Assembly (NCBI RefSeq): GCF_003432075.1
Contig: NZ_QWBU01000001.1
Location: 310,001 to 374,000 of the forward strand
Origin: Shinella sp. WSJ-2
GTDB taxonomy: Bacteria; Pseudomonadota; Alphaproteobacteria; Rhizobiales; Rhizobiaceae
Direction: 5' to 3'
DNA: 64,000 bases
Position numbers and translations under genes: made by a program. Positions 43,242 through 51,964 of this stretch are shown here, piece after piece. The notes beneath the pieces were generated by a model. It was not told the DNA's origin, did no database searches, and was given only the letters and a program-made list of their open reading frames with translations. Numbering within the stretch: position 1 is the first letter of the stretch; the number at the start of each line of letters is the position of its first letter.

Positions 43242-43412
43242 CGCAGACAGGCGATTCTGTTCCCCTTCTAGCCATGATTGCGGCCATTTTAAACCGGTCA
43301 GGCCGCGTTGCCGCTGCATCGCCAATGAACTCAGGCGTGTCGACCGTACACCAAAGCCTCGCCTTGCAGCATTTTCCGACGCCGACGTGGCGCCGCTTCG
43401 GCTTGAAACGCG

Positions 43413-43970
43413 TTAGAAGCCGGACCCAGGTTCGGCGAGATAGGCAACTTCCGCCGGCGTCGAAACGCGCCCGACGAAGCCGTTGCGATGCGGAAAACGG
43501 CCGTAGGTCGCAATCACCTCGCGGTGGCGCATCGCATAGTCCAGATACATCTCGTCGCCATGCGCTTCGAAGAGCTTCACCGAAAGATCCTGATCAGCGA
43601 GATCTTCCGAATGCTCAAATGGCATGTAGAAGAAATGCCGGCGATCATATGCGACCCCCTTGTCAGCCCCCGCCTCCACCGCCAGACGCGCCTCACGCAA
43701 TGCGATCCAGTCCGTCGCAAAGGCCATCGGCGATGCGCGGTACATATTGCGCGGAAACTGGTCGAGCACGATCAACGCGGCAAGCCGCGCCTCAGGATCT
43801 GCCCGCCATTCCGGCGTCACTTCGCGGGAAAGCGCCAGATGGGTGGCAGCGAACTGCTCATGCACACGCGCATCCAGCTCCGGCGTCGACTGAAACCAGT
43901 CCTTGGCGGTCAGCACCCCGCACCAATAGCCGACCACCTCCTGCGGCGTCCTGATCCTGCCGTCACTCAT
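43413..43970 (-). CDS. DUF924 family protein
   Basis: A helical protein of 185 residues of the DUF924 family (LAALIVLDQFPRNMYRASPM, FFYMPFEHSEDLADQDLSVK), full length. Function unknown; family members have a TPR-like fold. It is the last clearly core-chromosomal gene before the accessory region. Confidence 0.88.
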   Translation of the reverse strand: MSDGRIRTPQEVVGYWCGVLTAKDWFQSTPELDARVHEQFAATHLALSREVTPEWRADPEARLAALIVLDQFPRNMYRASPMAFATDWIALREARLAVEAGADKGVAYDRRHFFYMPFEHSEDLADQDLSVKLFEAHGDEMYLDYAMRHREVIATYGRFPHRNGFVGRVSTPAEVAYLAEPGSGF

Positions 43971-44215
43971 GCGCTTTCACTCCGTTTTCTTGAGTTGAGA
44001 TATGGCGACAGGAAGGAGCATGACAAGAGCAAAACATTACCGTCAACAACGTCTGCGGTGCCGACGATTTCCGGTCCCCTGGTCGGGTTGCGCGACCAAC
44101 CTTTTTTGCCTTGTTCTCCCTACAGGCACCATCCTTCTTGGACTGGCACCGTTGTTTCAAAAGCTCTTTCCCGGGCGAGAGGCGAAAAGGACGACATCTA
44201 CAATCCGGAGCAAGA

Positions 44216-44482
44216 ATGCCAGCCGACATTGAAACGGACGCAACACGCACAGCGCTCAAGGCACTCGATACCACAAGCGTCAAGCTGCATTCCTATGGAA
44301 CGCACCGTCGCCGGCGAAGGCCAAATGGGAACCTTCGTGTGGGAGGATGGGATTACGCTGCACAGATCACAGCCAACATGCAGGAAGGTCTTCTTTTCAA
44401 AGCTGGGGGCGTAATCAGCGACAATGGCGCCTGGGTGCACCAGTTAGAAGGCGAGCCGCACATCGGCATGTGGGCGCAATGA
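44216..44482 (+). CDS. Hypothetical protein (88 aa)
   Basis: The ATG at 44216 has GGAG 5 bases upstream. The protein starts MPADIETDATRTALKALDTT and ends EGEPHIGMWAQ. No family recognised. Its codon use is less GC-rich than the upstream genes. It begins the accessory stretch. Confidence 0.5.
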   Translation: MPADIETDATRTALKALDTTSVKLHSYGTHRRRRRPNGNLRVGGWDYAAQITANMQEGLLFKAGGVISDNGAWVHQLEGEPHIGMWAQ

Positions 44483-45174
44483 CCTCGGCCGCAGACAACA
44501 AAACGGCAATTGAGGCCGCGATCAATTGCTTTGCGGCAATTTATCCGACCCGAGCGAGAACGCTGCGAATCCCGCAAGACGTTTTCAGTTTCAGCTCTCT
44601 GTCGATCCCCGTGATAGCCACCGTTTTCTCTTTTCGGGGAGAACTTCTGGAACGGCCATCTTCACTGCACGGACGTAACGGCAACGCCCGCGACTAGCGT
44701 TCTTTGCCAAGTGGTCAAAATGATAGGCATCAGCCCGGCTTCCGATGTCGCATACACGAGCGTCAAGAAGGTTGGCGTAGAGCTCGACAAGGGCCTTCGG
44801 AAACGCTCGACGTTGCTCCGTGCGGACGTTTGGATGGTTAGGTAGCGCGAAATGTTTCCAAATCAGCCAGTTGGCGCGGCATGAGGAAGACCTATCAAAA
44901 AGCTAAGTCTGGAGTAATCCACTTCGTGATCGCGACATTCATTATTGGGATGGTTTTGCTGACGCACATGATGTTCTGGACGCCAGGCGAGACGAACTTC
45001 GCACAACGACAGCCAAGCATGATAGCCGGTTCCGCGCGGCGAACGTCAAATGACCTTATTTCATTTCTTGCTAATGCCGCGACATGCGCGCATGATTGAT
45101 TTTCCAGCAGCCATCGAAACGGGCGCTGCTGTTTGAGGGCTTGCTACCCTGGCCCCAAGCGAGAGGAGGACTAC
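44483..45174. other. Gene-poor accessory stretch
   Basis: No supported gene. A 72-codon frame at 44881-45099 with a possible membrane helix has no ribosome-binding site. Other frames are short. This is probably decayed sequence between island modules. Confidence 0.5.
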
Positions 45175-45297
45175 ATGTCTTCCGACTTCATTCTTCGCCA
45201 AAATCGATATCTCATTGCTACGACTGTGTCGCAAATCGTTGTTGCGGCGAGCATCATGATGATCGTCTACGTTCTTGCGGATGGTTGGCTTTGGTAG
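45175..45297 (+). CDS. Small single-pass membrane protein (40 aa)
   Basis: A 40-codon gene starting MSSDFILRQNRYLIATTVSQ and ending VLADGWLW, with one hydrophobic helix (residues 13-36). AGGAGG lies 5 bases before the ATG, the best ribosome-binding site in this stretch, which makes it credible despite its length. Function unknown. Confidence 0.6.
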   Translation: MSSDFILRQNRYLIATTVSQIVVAASIMMIVYVLADGWLW

Positions 45298-45416
45298 GCC
45301 TGCGGCTGGCCAGCCGGAAAGCAGCCGCGAGATTTCGAAGCGCTGCCTATCGGCCACTCCCGACCGCCGCGAATGGCATTGCAACAGAGGCCGGTAAGCT
45401 TCCGGACGAGTGTCTC

Positions 45417-45701
45417 ATGAGAACGACCGAAACCGAAATCACATTCATCAAGCCGTTCCAGCTTGAACCGCTCGTTGAACTACAGGAGGCCGGAACCTAC
45501 CGGCTTATCGTAGATGAAGAACTCATCGCCGGTTTAAGCTTCCCCGCATACAAGCGTGTTGCCACCCACCTTGAAATACCACGCATCTCGGCGTCTACCG
45601 TCGTCCGGCAACGCCTTCAGGTTTCCTATAACGAGATCCATCGGGCTCTAGCCCTTGATGCCAGCAACGCTGCTGCCTCGGGGCGTGAACCGTCTGCCTA
45701 A
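45417..45701 (+). CDS. Hypothetical protein (94 aa)
   Basis: Starts MRTTETEITFIKPFQLEPLV, followed by a mixed alpha/beta-looking region (YRLIVDEELIAGLSFPAYKR). A GGACGAG stretch precedes the ATG. Similar conserved hypothetical proteins occur in rhizobia, to my recollection, without known function. The next gene follows closely on the same strand. Confidence 0.6.
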   Translation: MRTTETEITFIKPFQLEPLVELQEAGTYRLIVDEELIAGLSFPAYKRVATHLEIPRISASTVVRQRLQVSYNEIHRALALDASNAAASGREPSA

Positions 45702-45738
45702 CATTCGGGCGAATACCGCCCTGCGAAAGGATAAACTC

Positions 45739-45966
45739 ATGTCTTACGTGATTTCCAACGTGAACTTTAGCCCGGCAAGCAACCGCATAATAAATCAGAT
45801 GCTTCAAAAGGCTGGGTACGTCACAGGGAGGATGACACCCCTCGTCGGCCCGTTAGCAGAGCAATCCCGCGTCGTACTGCAACGCTTCATGGCTGGCGTT
45901 CTGGATCGCGATGATAAGCATTATCCATCAGGTCCGATTGCCGGAGCAAAATACGGACGCCCCTGA
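45739..45966 (+). CDS. Hypothetical protein (75 aa)
   Basis: Starts MSYVISNVNFSPASNRIINQ with AAAGGA before the ATG at 45739. Basic, soluble, no recognised domain. It lies 37 bp after the previous small gene and is probably cotranscribed. Confidence 0.58.
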   Translation: MSYVISNVNFSPASNRIINQMLQKAGYVTGRMTPLVGPLAEQSRVVLQRFMAGVLDRDDKHYPSGPIAGAKYGRP

Positions 45967-46031
45967 TTAACGCGCACCTCTTGCCTCGACCCACCTGAAC
46001 TCAGCGTAAGGGTCCTTACCGCATCAAGCGC

Positions 46032-46277
46032 CTACGCCACGTGGAGGCGATAGTTCGCCCAGACGCTACGACCAATCGCCATCTCGGTTGCCCATTCGGC
46101 ATCGGATTCGTTGAGTAGCGTCAGAAAACCACTGTTAGCCTCGATCTCATCCGGGCTACGAAACCCTTGCTCGCACTCCTCGCAGTGTCCGTAGACATCG
46201 CCTGTATCGACCTCGCGGAACAGGAACAGCCGACCATTTCGACAAGCTGGGCAATCGCCAACATGATACTTAGCCAT
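46032..46277 (-). CDS. Zinc-ribbon hypothetical protein (81 aa)
   Basis: The protein begins MAKYHVGDCPACRNGRLFLF and has a second pair of cysteines in HCEECEQGFR, giving a CxxC...CxxC zinc-ribbon layout in the first 40 residues. The frame remains open upstream, but that part is unlike protein. Similar small zinc-ribbon proteins occur in phage and island regions. Function unknown. Confidence 0.62.
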   Translation of the reverse strand: MAKYHVGDCPACRNGRLFLFREVDTGDVYGHCEECEQGFRSPDEIEANSGFLTLLNESDAEWATEMAIGRSVWANYRLHVA

Positions 46278-46488
46278 GAGGCTATCGTGGATGGATCGGC
46301 CAGGAAAGTCTAGGCACGTAGACCCGGCTACGTCCTGGCTTGGCCGCTGGGCTTTGGCGACGTCACCCTCAGATGGCTTTGGAATGGGTACGACGGGGAT
46401 TTCGCTCCATCCAGTTGAGCTACGTCGCGAACGCTCGATCAAGGCGCTCGTCCGATTCCAGACTTGTTGGGATTTTTGGCCGTGCCTG

Positions 46489-46626
46489 TCATCCGCACGT
46501 CTCCCGCCGAAGCGCGGCAAGCTGCTCTTTTTTCTTCTGCCGATACTCGCGGAAATATGCGCGGCGCTGGTCGGCCTGGACGCTTGTGGGCTTAATGCCG
46601 AGATCAAGGTCAGCACGGGCAGCCAT
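46489..46626 (-). CDS. Small basic phage-type protein (45 aa or longer), possibly 5'-frameshifted
   Basis: The frame reads MAARADLDLGIKPTSVQADQ then RRAYFREYRQKKKEQLAALR and stops at 46489. Upstream it stays open without a start codon through GIDEGEAYN. An ATG at about 46688 (MAETAQQQ) is in another frame, so a single-base indel may have split a longer gene. No ribosome-binding site favours the internal ATG. Confidence 0.4.
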   Translation of the reverse strand: MAARADLDLGIKPTSVQADQRRAYFREYRQKKKEQLAALRRETCG

Positions 46627-46861
46627 GAGGTTATAGGCCTCGCCCTCGTCGATGCCGCATGCCTGTGCTGTTGCTGCGCTGTCTCAGCCATGAAGGGCTT
46701 AGGCTTCGAGGAACGTAATGGCCATGCCGCCACCTCCTCAATTTTTTCAACGGCAATCACCTGGCTGATCTTGAAACCGGAAAAACTCAAAAATAAATCT
46801 CCGACCGGCGCTCGATTTCGGCGCCCCCTTGTTGATCACCAACGTTTTCAGTGAGGTAGAA

Positions 46862-47164
46862 ATGAACTCGAAGGTATTTGATAAGCCTGTCTATCTGAAG
46901 GAACGCAGGGACCTGATCAGAGAGATAACGTGCTTGGAAGACGCCATCGACTTTCTGGAAGAATGGCCTGAACGGGACCGTGACATAGTGCACGATGCTA
47001 CCTTGAAGAGCTGCTACATGGCTTTCGACGGCCACAAGCCCGTAAAAATCGGTCGCGATGCCATCCGCGCCTTCGGGGAAAAGAAGGGCATTCTCGCGAA
47101 GTCTCCCGGCATTCAGCCGTGGATGATCCGCTCGCGCTCTGGAGGGGAGCGCGTTTCGCCCTAA
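46862..47164 (+). CDS. DUF982 family protein
   Basis: A protein of 100 residues with the DUF982 pattern: FDKPVYLKERRDLIREITCL, AIDFLEEWPERDRDIVHDAT and a C-terminal AIRAFGEKKGIL. DUF982 proteins are abundant and largely restricted to Rhizobiales; their function is unknown. GAGGTAG precedes the ATG at 46862. Confidence 0.85.
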   Translation: MNSKVFDKPVYLKERRDLIREITCLEDAIDFLEEWPERDRDIVHDATLKSCYMAFDGHKPVKIGRDAIRAFGEKKGILAKSPGIQPWMIRSRSGGERVSP

Positions 47165-47254
47165 ATCGGTTGGGCCCAGGCCGGAGGTCGCCGCTGCGGC
47201 CTCCGCGCCATATGCGCTCGTCCGAAAGCAAGAGAATGGATATGAGCCGACATT

Positions 47255-47420
47255 ATCTGGCAAGACGATATGTCGTCGAACAGACCCCACTCATCGCTGG
47301 GCAACGTCACTCCCAGCGAGTTCGCGATAAAAATGGCTCTGGAAAACAGGCCGCATGAGTCCAGATTGAAAACCAAGACTTTCCTGAAATCTGGAGGGAA
47401 TTGGGGGCTCAGGTCAATTT
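47255..47420 (+). mobile_element. IS3-family insertion sequence remnant (3' end of transposase OrfB)
   Basis: The frame from about 47276 encodes NRPHSSLGNVTPSEFAIKMA, the C-terminal hallmark of IS3-group OrfB transposases, followed by KTFLKSGGNWG. The DNA after it (ctggagggaattggggg) looks like an IS3 right end. The catalytic DDE domain and left end are missing, so only about 165 bp remain. Confidence 0.72.
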
Positions 47421-47485
47421 ATTTATTTCATAGAAAAAATGCGGCAAAAGGCCGCCTTTACGCGACCGCTCGTACCACTGTAAAG

Positions 47486-47734
47486 TTATATATTGGCCGA
47501 CGCAGCACGAATTACCTCCTTTATATCACGCGATAGATTGCGCGCCACTTCCTTGTCAACGCCGGCAAGCAGGACGAGAGCCCACCGTGCCGCGTTTAGA
47601 TGGATTTCTCGGACAGGCGCCTCACCGCGCTCAACTTTCAAGTATACCATCGGAGATGACCCAATTTCTTTTGCAAATTCCTCAATCGAAAGCGTCGAAA
47701 CTTCTCTCATCCACTTTAAAGATTTAGCGGTCAT
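47486..47734 (-). CDS. Small HTH/XRE-like protein (82 aa), copy A
   Basis: A protein of 82 residues. The centre resembles an XRE-type helix-turn-helix (TLSIEEFAKEIGSSPMVYLK), and the C-terminal half is HLNAARWALVLLAGVDKEVA. It is about 68 percent identical by eye (56 of 82) to the protein at 52805-53053, with the same length and alignment start. It lies next to a pyruvyltransferase-like gene, while the paralogue lies next to glycosyltransferase genes. A regulatory role for surface-glycan genes is possible but unproved. Confidence 0.72.
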   Translation of the reverse strand: MTAKSLKWMREVSTLSIEEFAKEIGSSPMVYLKVERGEAPVREIHLNAARWALVLLAGVDKEVARNLSRDIKEVIRAASANI

Positions 47735-47772
47735 TTCAGAATGACGCCTTCATTAGTACTCTCCTCAAAATA

Positions 47773-48900
47773 TCACTCACGAACCATACTCTCTTGGAGA
47801 GTTTTCAAATTCTTCTTTGTCACCTCCCACAGCATGTCTCGGCGCTCCGCAATTTTAGACCGAAGCCTACTTTCCTCTTTGATAAAAGTTTTCAATACCG
47901 ATATCATTCGATCAACGGACTCCTCCGGTTTTTTGCGGTCGAACGGCGCGGACATGCTCTCTTCCCCGAAATACTGAAAAGCGAGAGGACGACGAACCGG
48001 CCTCGTGTTTAAAAAACTTGCAGGCGTGTCAAAAGACGTGAATGGCAAGAAGCCGTGTAGGCGATTTCCGAAGGCAAAGCGGTATCCGCTGAAGTCACGC
48101 GCCAGATCGGCATCTTGGTGCAGCCTGTTAGGAAACGACTTCGTCCGATTCGCTCGGATCGCCTTTAATCGTCCGTCTTCAGAATATTTCGGAGAATTGA
48201 AGCATCCCTCCCCTCGAAAGAGGTCGGCCGCCGCCTCGTTCACATCCGTTGCGTGATTAGCGAACAGGACCGGAGTCAAACCCTCCGCCCTGACTGCTTT
48301 GACGAAACGCTTGATGGGATGGATGGCTATTTCCTCGGCCGTCAACTTGCCAAAGCCTAAATTTATGGCCACTCTATCCGACGCCTGATGCTTCATGCCG
48401 TAGACGCGATCCAGAAAAATCGATGGACACGGTTGGAAAATCAGCTTTCGGTGATCTTCATGCGCGATATGCCCTGATATTTTCTTTATGTCAGCATCGC
48501 CACGGAGGAACAACCATCTGCTCACTGTCGCAAGATGGGCCAACAGTTTTTCGGAAGCGCCGAAAAAATCTCTATAGCCGGGGGCTGCGTTTGTCCCGCT
48601 GCCGAAAAAGAACACGCGCCTATCCTGTCTCGACCAATCGTCCAGGAGTTTATGCGTTACGTGCTGCGCAAATATTCGGCCTGGCTCATTGGAATCGTCG
48701 GATCCGGAGACGATTCCGCCAGGTCCGAAGATAATGTTCCGGCTGAAACATATTTCATCGTATTTTTGATTCTTGATATGGCATACCGTGGGTGGAACAG
48801 ATGGCTCAATATAACCGCAAAGCAGGCGCTGTGCTGTGTAGCCGATCAGGTTGTCTCCCGCGTTTCCTGCGTCTCGGAATGTTATGTAATCGAAATGCAT
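47773..48900 (-). CDS. Polysaccharide pyruvyltransferase-family protein
   Basis: A protein of 375 residues matching the PS_pyruv_trans family: DAGNAGDNLIGYTAQRLLCG at the start, IIFGPGGIVSG near residue 70 and FAFGNRLHGFLPF near 290 (the conserved G-x-R-L-H-G). These enzymes add ketal pyruvate to exopolysaccharides or wall glycans. The start is uncertain: ATG at 48900 has AGGAA too close; longer alternatives exist. Base composition is A/T-richer than the core chromosome, which suggests transfer. Confidence 0.82.
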   Translation of the reverse strand: MHFDYITFRDAGNAGDNLIGYTAQRLLCGYIEPSVPPTVCHIKNQKYDEICFSRNIIFGPGGIVSGSDDSNEPGRIFAQHVTHKLLDDWSRQDRRVFFFGSGTNAAPGYRDFFGASEKLLAHLATVSRWLFLRGDADIKKISGHIAHEDHRKLIFQPCPSIFLDRVYGMKHQASDRVAINLGFGKLTAEEIAIHPIKRFVKAVRAEGLTPVLFANHATDVNEAAADLFRGEGCFNSPKYSEDGRLKAIRANRTKSFPNRLHQDADLARDFSGYRFAFGNRLHGFLPFTSFDTPASFLNTRPVRRPLAFQYFGEESMSAPFDRKKPEESVDRMISVLKTFIKEESRLRSKIAERRDMLWEVTKKNLKTLQESMVRE

Positions 48901-49303
48901 TTCCTGTGACACCCTGCTCTGAGCTATAGTTTGTAGTCCTCTATAACTGTGACCGCGGCCTTGAGCCAAGCTTAAAATCGACGATCTATCGTCAAATGCC
49001 CTTAACGGATCGAGACATAGCACTAGGTAATGCCATAGTCGGCGTCGTCAGATATCTGACCGCCAGCGCTCCGCAGATCGACAAGGCCACCAGTTCCCGA
49101 ATCTTGTGGGAGCGCCACGACAATGTCGACAGGACGACATCCGATAGGGAGATCGTCATGAAGGGCAGACTGGAAGAGCCGAAGGCGGGTCACACCTTGG
49201 TCGCTGCGGGCGCTTTGGCCGTCGCCGGGCTGCTTATCTCGACATCCCGACTTGGATCTTGTTTGGGTTTTGAGGCCTATGGCGCTTGGGTAAGCGGTCG
49301 CAT
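48901..49303. other. Gap without a supported gene
   Basis: A plus-strand frame of 109 codons (48996-49325) has no ribosome-binding site and unlikely composition. Nothing else is seen. Confidence 0.45.
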
Positions 49304-50080
49304 ATGTCGATCTCGCTTAATGTAGCAACTGTTGAACTAGGCTTTGCCCGTGCGTTTGATTTAGGCCTTCTTCCGTCCTATATGGAGTACGCGCCAATTT
49401 TCGTTGAACCCTCCATGGATATCTACCCAGATTATTTGGCGCCTGTCGTCCGAAACAACAACGGGGTTAGAGAACTGGCGCGCGTCCGATGGGGCATGCC
49501 GAGCTCGAGCCAAGCCATTTTCCAGGCCGCCACGAAGCGAGCGGACAAGCTCCGTGCAAAGGGCAAGGATTTCGATTTAAACGATCTTTTGAAGGTAGAG
49601 CCGGACGGCGGAACCACAAACGTTCGAAACACCAGCTCGAAGCATTGGAAACGCTGGCTCGGTGTCGAACACAGGTGCGTTGTGCCATTTACCCGATTTG
49701 CAGAACCAGATCCGGCAATGAAGCCGGACGGAGGCAGGACTCCCAACGCATGGTTCGCTCTCGATGCTACCGAGCCGCTTGCGTGGTTTGCTGGAATATG
49801 GGTGCCGCAGTGGGAAAGTGTGCGGAAAGTGAAGGAAGGACTGATCAAGGCCGATCTCTTCGCGTTCCTGACGACTGACGCCAACGGTATTGTTGGCCCT
49901 ATCCATGAGAAGGCAATGCCGGCGATCCTCCGCAATCAGCAAGAGGTCGAACTGTGGCTGACTGCTGATTGGCCGGAGGCGAGCGCATTGCAGCGGCCGT
50001 TACCCAATAACGATTTAGTAATCGTTGAGAGAGCGGTACCAGTCGGCGCCGCCGAAACTACTCAACCGAACCTGCTATGA
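49304..50080 (+). CDS. SRAP (YedK/HMCES-like) protein lacking the N-terminal catalytic cysteine
   Basis: Most of the SOS-response-associated peptidase fold is present: PDYLAPVVRNNNGVRELARV near residue 44, EHRCVVPFTRFAEP near 125, WFAGIW near 160 and IHEKAMPAIL with the catalytic-site histidine near 205. SRAP proteins need Cys2 directly after the start methionine to bond to abasic sites. Here the start reads MSISLNVATVEL, with no cysteine. The 5' end is therefore probably replaced or frameshifted and the protein inactive, or the true start is elsewhere. Confidence 0.78.
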   Translation: MSISLNVATVELGFARAFDLGLLPSYMEYAPIFVEPSMDIYPDYLAPVVRNNNGVRELARVRWGMPSSSQAIFQAATKRADKLRAKGKDFDLNDLLKVEPDGGTTNVRNTSSKHWKRWLGVEHRCVVPFTRFAEPDPAMKPDGGRTPNAWFALDATEPLAWFAGIWVPQWESVRKVKEGLIKADLFAFLTTDANGIVGPIHEKAMPAILRNQQEVELWLTADWPEASALQRPLPNNDLVIVERAVPVGAAETTQPNLL

Positions 50081-50346
50081 ACGACCTCGACACGGCACAC
50101 TTTGCCGGTGAACGTGCTGATCGCAGACAGGCTTGATACAAACTTAGGCCCGCAAGAACCCGCACATTGACCTATTAATGCCCATCATCCAATTTTAAGC
50201 TTCGCTAAAACGTCGACGGATGAATTATGCCACATCGCAGTAAGTATGTTGGTCGCCAGTGTACCGCTTGTTCTCGATAAACTTGAGAGAGGCGTGCATC
50301 CAACTGCGGCAATCCGCTCGGAAGCCTCATCAACTTCTGACGATGC

Positions 50347-50646
50347 CTAAGGCGCGAAGCCGCCTCTTACCAAGAAGGCGACAATGCCGGTAACGATCCC
50401 GCCGACAATCAGCCGGTTGATCCATGTGAGCGACGTCTGAATATCGTGCACGGACTTTTCGAGGCCGGAGAAGCGGTTGTCGATGCGGGTCTCCATCGCG
50501 TTCCACTTCTCGTCATGGCGTGCCGATTCGATGTCGCGCTGCTGCTTCCAGGTTTCCAGCAACGTCAGACGTTGGAGCAATCCTTGAAGCGAGTGTTCGG
50601 CGCTCACCATCCGGCTGCGGAGGTCGGGCTCATCCGATGGGCTCAT
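50347..50646 (-). CDS. Phage small membrane protein with coiled coil (XhlA/holin-like)
   Basis: A protein of 99 residues: a coiled-coil N-terminal half (LQGLLQRLTLLETWKQQRDI) and a C-terminal transmembrane helix (LIVGGIVTGIVAFLVRGG), the layout of hemolysin XhlA-type accessory lysis proteins. Its ATG at 50646 overlaps the stop of the preceding gene as ATGA. Last gene of the lysis cassette. Confidence 0.75.
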   Translation of the reverse strand: MSPSDEPDLRSRMVSAEHSLQGLLQRLTLLETWKQQRDIESARHDEKWNAMETRIDNRFSGLEKSVHDIQTSLTWINRLIVGGIVTGIVAFLVRGGFAP

Positions 50647-50837
50647 GTGGCCCATCCGAGGCGTTTGGCGACGGCATAGAGGCTTTCCACGCCGGCCGAG
50701 ATCAGAGCGCCGATGCCGGCGGCAATCTCGGGGTCATTTTCGATCATATGGGCGATGTCTTCGGGCAGGATGCCCTTGAGAATGAGATACCCCGCGAGAT
50801 AGCGCAGGAGGATTCGAGCTGTAACGGCAGAGGTCAT
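50643..50837 (-). CDS. Phage holin-like small protein
   Basis: A protein of 64 residues with hydrophobic segments (RILLRYLAGYLILKGILPED, IAAGIGALISAGVESLYAVA). The ATG at 50837 overlaps the endolysin TGA (ATGA), and GGATGG lies upstream, so it is preferred over an ATG 9 bases earlier. Size, topology and position after the endolysin indicate a holin. Confidence 0.7.
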   Translation of the reverse strand: MTSAVTARILLRYLAGYLILKGILPEDIAHMIENDPEIAAGIGALISAGVESLYAVAKRLGWAT

Positions 50838-51613
50838 TTGCGCCATCCTGTGATGATGTTGAGAAGAACGGTGAGCAGAGCCGATAGCCAGCCGCCGGAC
50901 GGCACCGGGCCTTGGGCAATGACAGGGGGCTTCTCGGGTTCGGCGGGCTTGGGCTTTGACTCAGGGATCGGGATTGCGGAGGACGCGGCTCCCCCGGCAT
51001 AGCCAGCATCGCGCAGGGCCTTTTCGAACGCTTTGGCATAGCCGGCGATCAGCGCGGCCCTGTCCGTCCCGTTGACGATCCGGCGAGCGCCCTCGTAGTC
51101 GGCCCGGCCGTCGCTGATATAGTCGGACAGCGATTTGCCGGTGAAGCTGCCAAGCTCCATGCCGACGAAGAGGATTTTCACCGCAGTCGAAAGCTCCAGC
51201 GCCTTCGAAGGGTCCTTGACGAGATCGACGCCGATCAGCAGCCCGAGCTTCGAGTAATTCGGGTGATGCGTGATCTGGACGAGGCCGCGGCCGAACCACG
51301 ATTTTCCGTTCGCGTCCTTCCGCCAGTAAGGCGTCTTCACCCACGGCAGCTTTCCGCGCTTCCACGCGCTCTCCAGCGCCCGGATTGCGTCGTCGTCGGT
51401 CGTCGCGAGGGTTTCGCGGACGGCCTGCATGGTGTGCGCGCTCTCGTGATAGGCCGTGGCGAGGATGTAGGCGAGATGCCGGAGCGGCGTCCCTCGCCTC
51501 TCCGCCTCGTCAAGGATGGCTTCGACACCCTGCGCCTGGCTTTGAGAAATAGACGTGCCTAAGATGCCGGACGCGCGAGCGCGCGCCGACTCATAGAATG
51601 CGCTGCGGTTCAT
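50834..51613 (-). CDS. Phage endolysin (GH19/chitinase-like)
   Basis: A protein of 259 residues. The catalytic domain covers residues 1-200: LAYILATAYHESAHTMQAVR contains a likely catalytic Glu, and WFGRGLVQITHHPNYSKLG is the typical GRGxxQxT motif of GH19-like lysins. After a Pro/Lys/Glu-rich linker it ends with a hydrophobic helix (GGWLSALLTVLLNIITG), possibly a membrane anchor or signal-arrest-type tether. It heads the three-gene lysis cassette, which overlaps by ATGA twice. Confidence 0.86.
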   Translation of the reverse strand: MNRSAFYESARARASGILGTSISQSQAQGVEAILDEAERRGTPLRHLAYILATAYHESAHTMQAVRETLATTDDDAIRALESAWKRGKLPWVKTPYWRKDANGKSWFGRGLVQITHHPNYSKLGLLIGVDLVKDPSKALELSTAVKILFVGMELGSFTGKSLSDYISDGRADYEGARRIVNGTDRAALIAGYAKAFEKALRDAGYAGGAASSAIPIPESKPKPAEPEKPPVIAQGPVPSGGWLSALLTVLLNIITGWRK

Positions 51614-51634
51614 GAGCGAATTCCTCTTGTTGGA

Positions 51635-51685
51635 TTAGTAGCCGAGCGTAATCAAGCGCTCCTGCACCTGCAGGGTCGTGGTCAT
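51635..51685 (-). pseudogene. Fragment of a peptidoglycan-binding domain (16 codons)
   Basis: A short frame beginning with ATG reads MTTTLQVQERLITLGY and then stops. It is the start of a PG_binding_1 motif (VQxRLxxLGY), as at the N-terminus of many phage lysins, cut off after 16 codons. It lies just upstream of the endolysin. Confidence 0.5.
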
Positions 51686-51710
51686 GGGAACTCCTTTTGG
51701 GATTGGTTTT

Positions 51711-51925
51711 TCAGCCCGCCGGGATCGACGGGAAAACGTCATTGACGTAGGCCTTGAGTGCATTGCCCGGCGCAGCGTTTTCCGCGGCGGATGCGCTCGC
51801 GATGGCGACCATGGGAAGGCCCTTACCGACACCTTCCCCGTGGTCCCGTCGACCAGGTCAGGGGTGCGGCGGGCGACGAGGAGACGGTGCACAACACAAG
51901 ATTGGGGCAGCCTGCCGCCGGACAC
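51711..51925 (-). pseudogene. Remnant of the 3' end of a phage tail or structural gene, frameshifted
   Basis: Two frames of the minus strand contain protein-like sequence: LVDGTTGKVSV in one and, after a shift near 51815, MVAIASASAAENAAPGNALK then AYVNDVFPSIPAG to a stop at 51711. This looks like the C-terminus of a structural gene next to a lysis cassette, with an indel. The rest of the gene is absent. Confidence 0.4.
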
Positions 51926-51964
51926 CTTGACCGGCAGCCCTTAAAATGAGACGTCGAGGTTCCG

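Noticed and set aside
44881-45099. 72-codon frame with a possible membrane helix
   Set aside because: No ribosome-binding site, no recognised family, and the neighbouring sequence is non-coding in character.
46357-46428. tRNA-like sequence on the minus strand (7-bp acceptor GCGACGT/ACGTCGC and a GTAGCTCAACTGGATGGAGC-type D arm, 72 nt)
   Set aside because: No anticodon stem, no T-arm consensus and no matching discriminator/CCA end can be drawn. At most it is a degraded tRNA remnant.
48996-49325. 109-codon plus-strand frame before the SRAP-like gene
   Set aside because: No ribosome-binding site and no domain. Its end (CRSRLM) was considered as a displaced SRAP Met-Cys start but cannot be joined to the SRAP frame without a frameshift.
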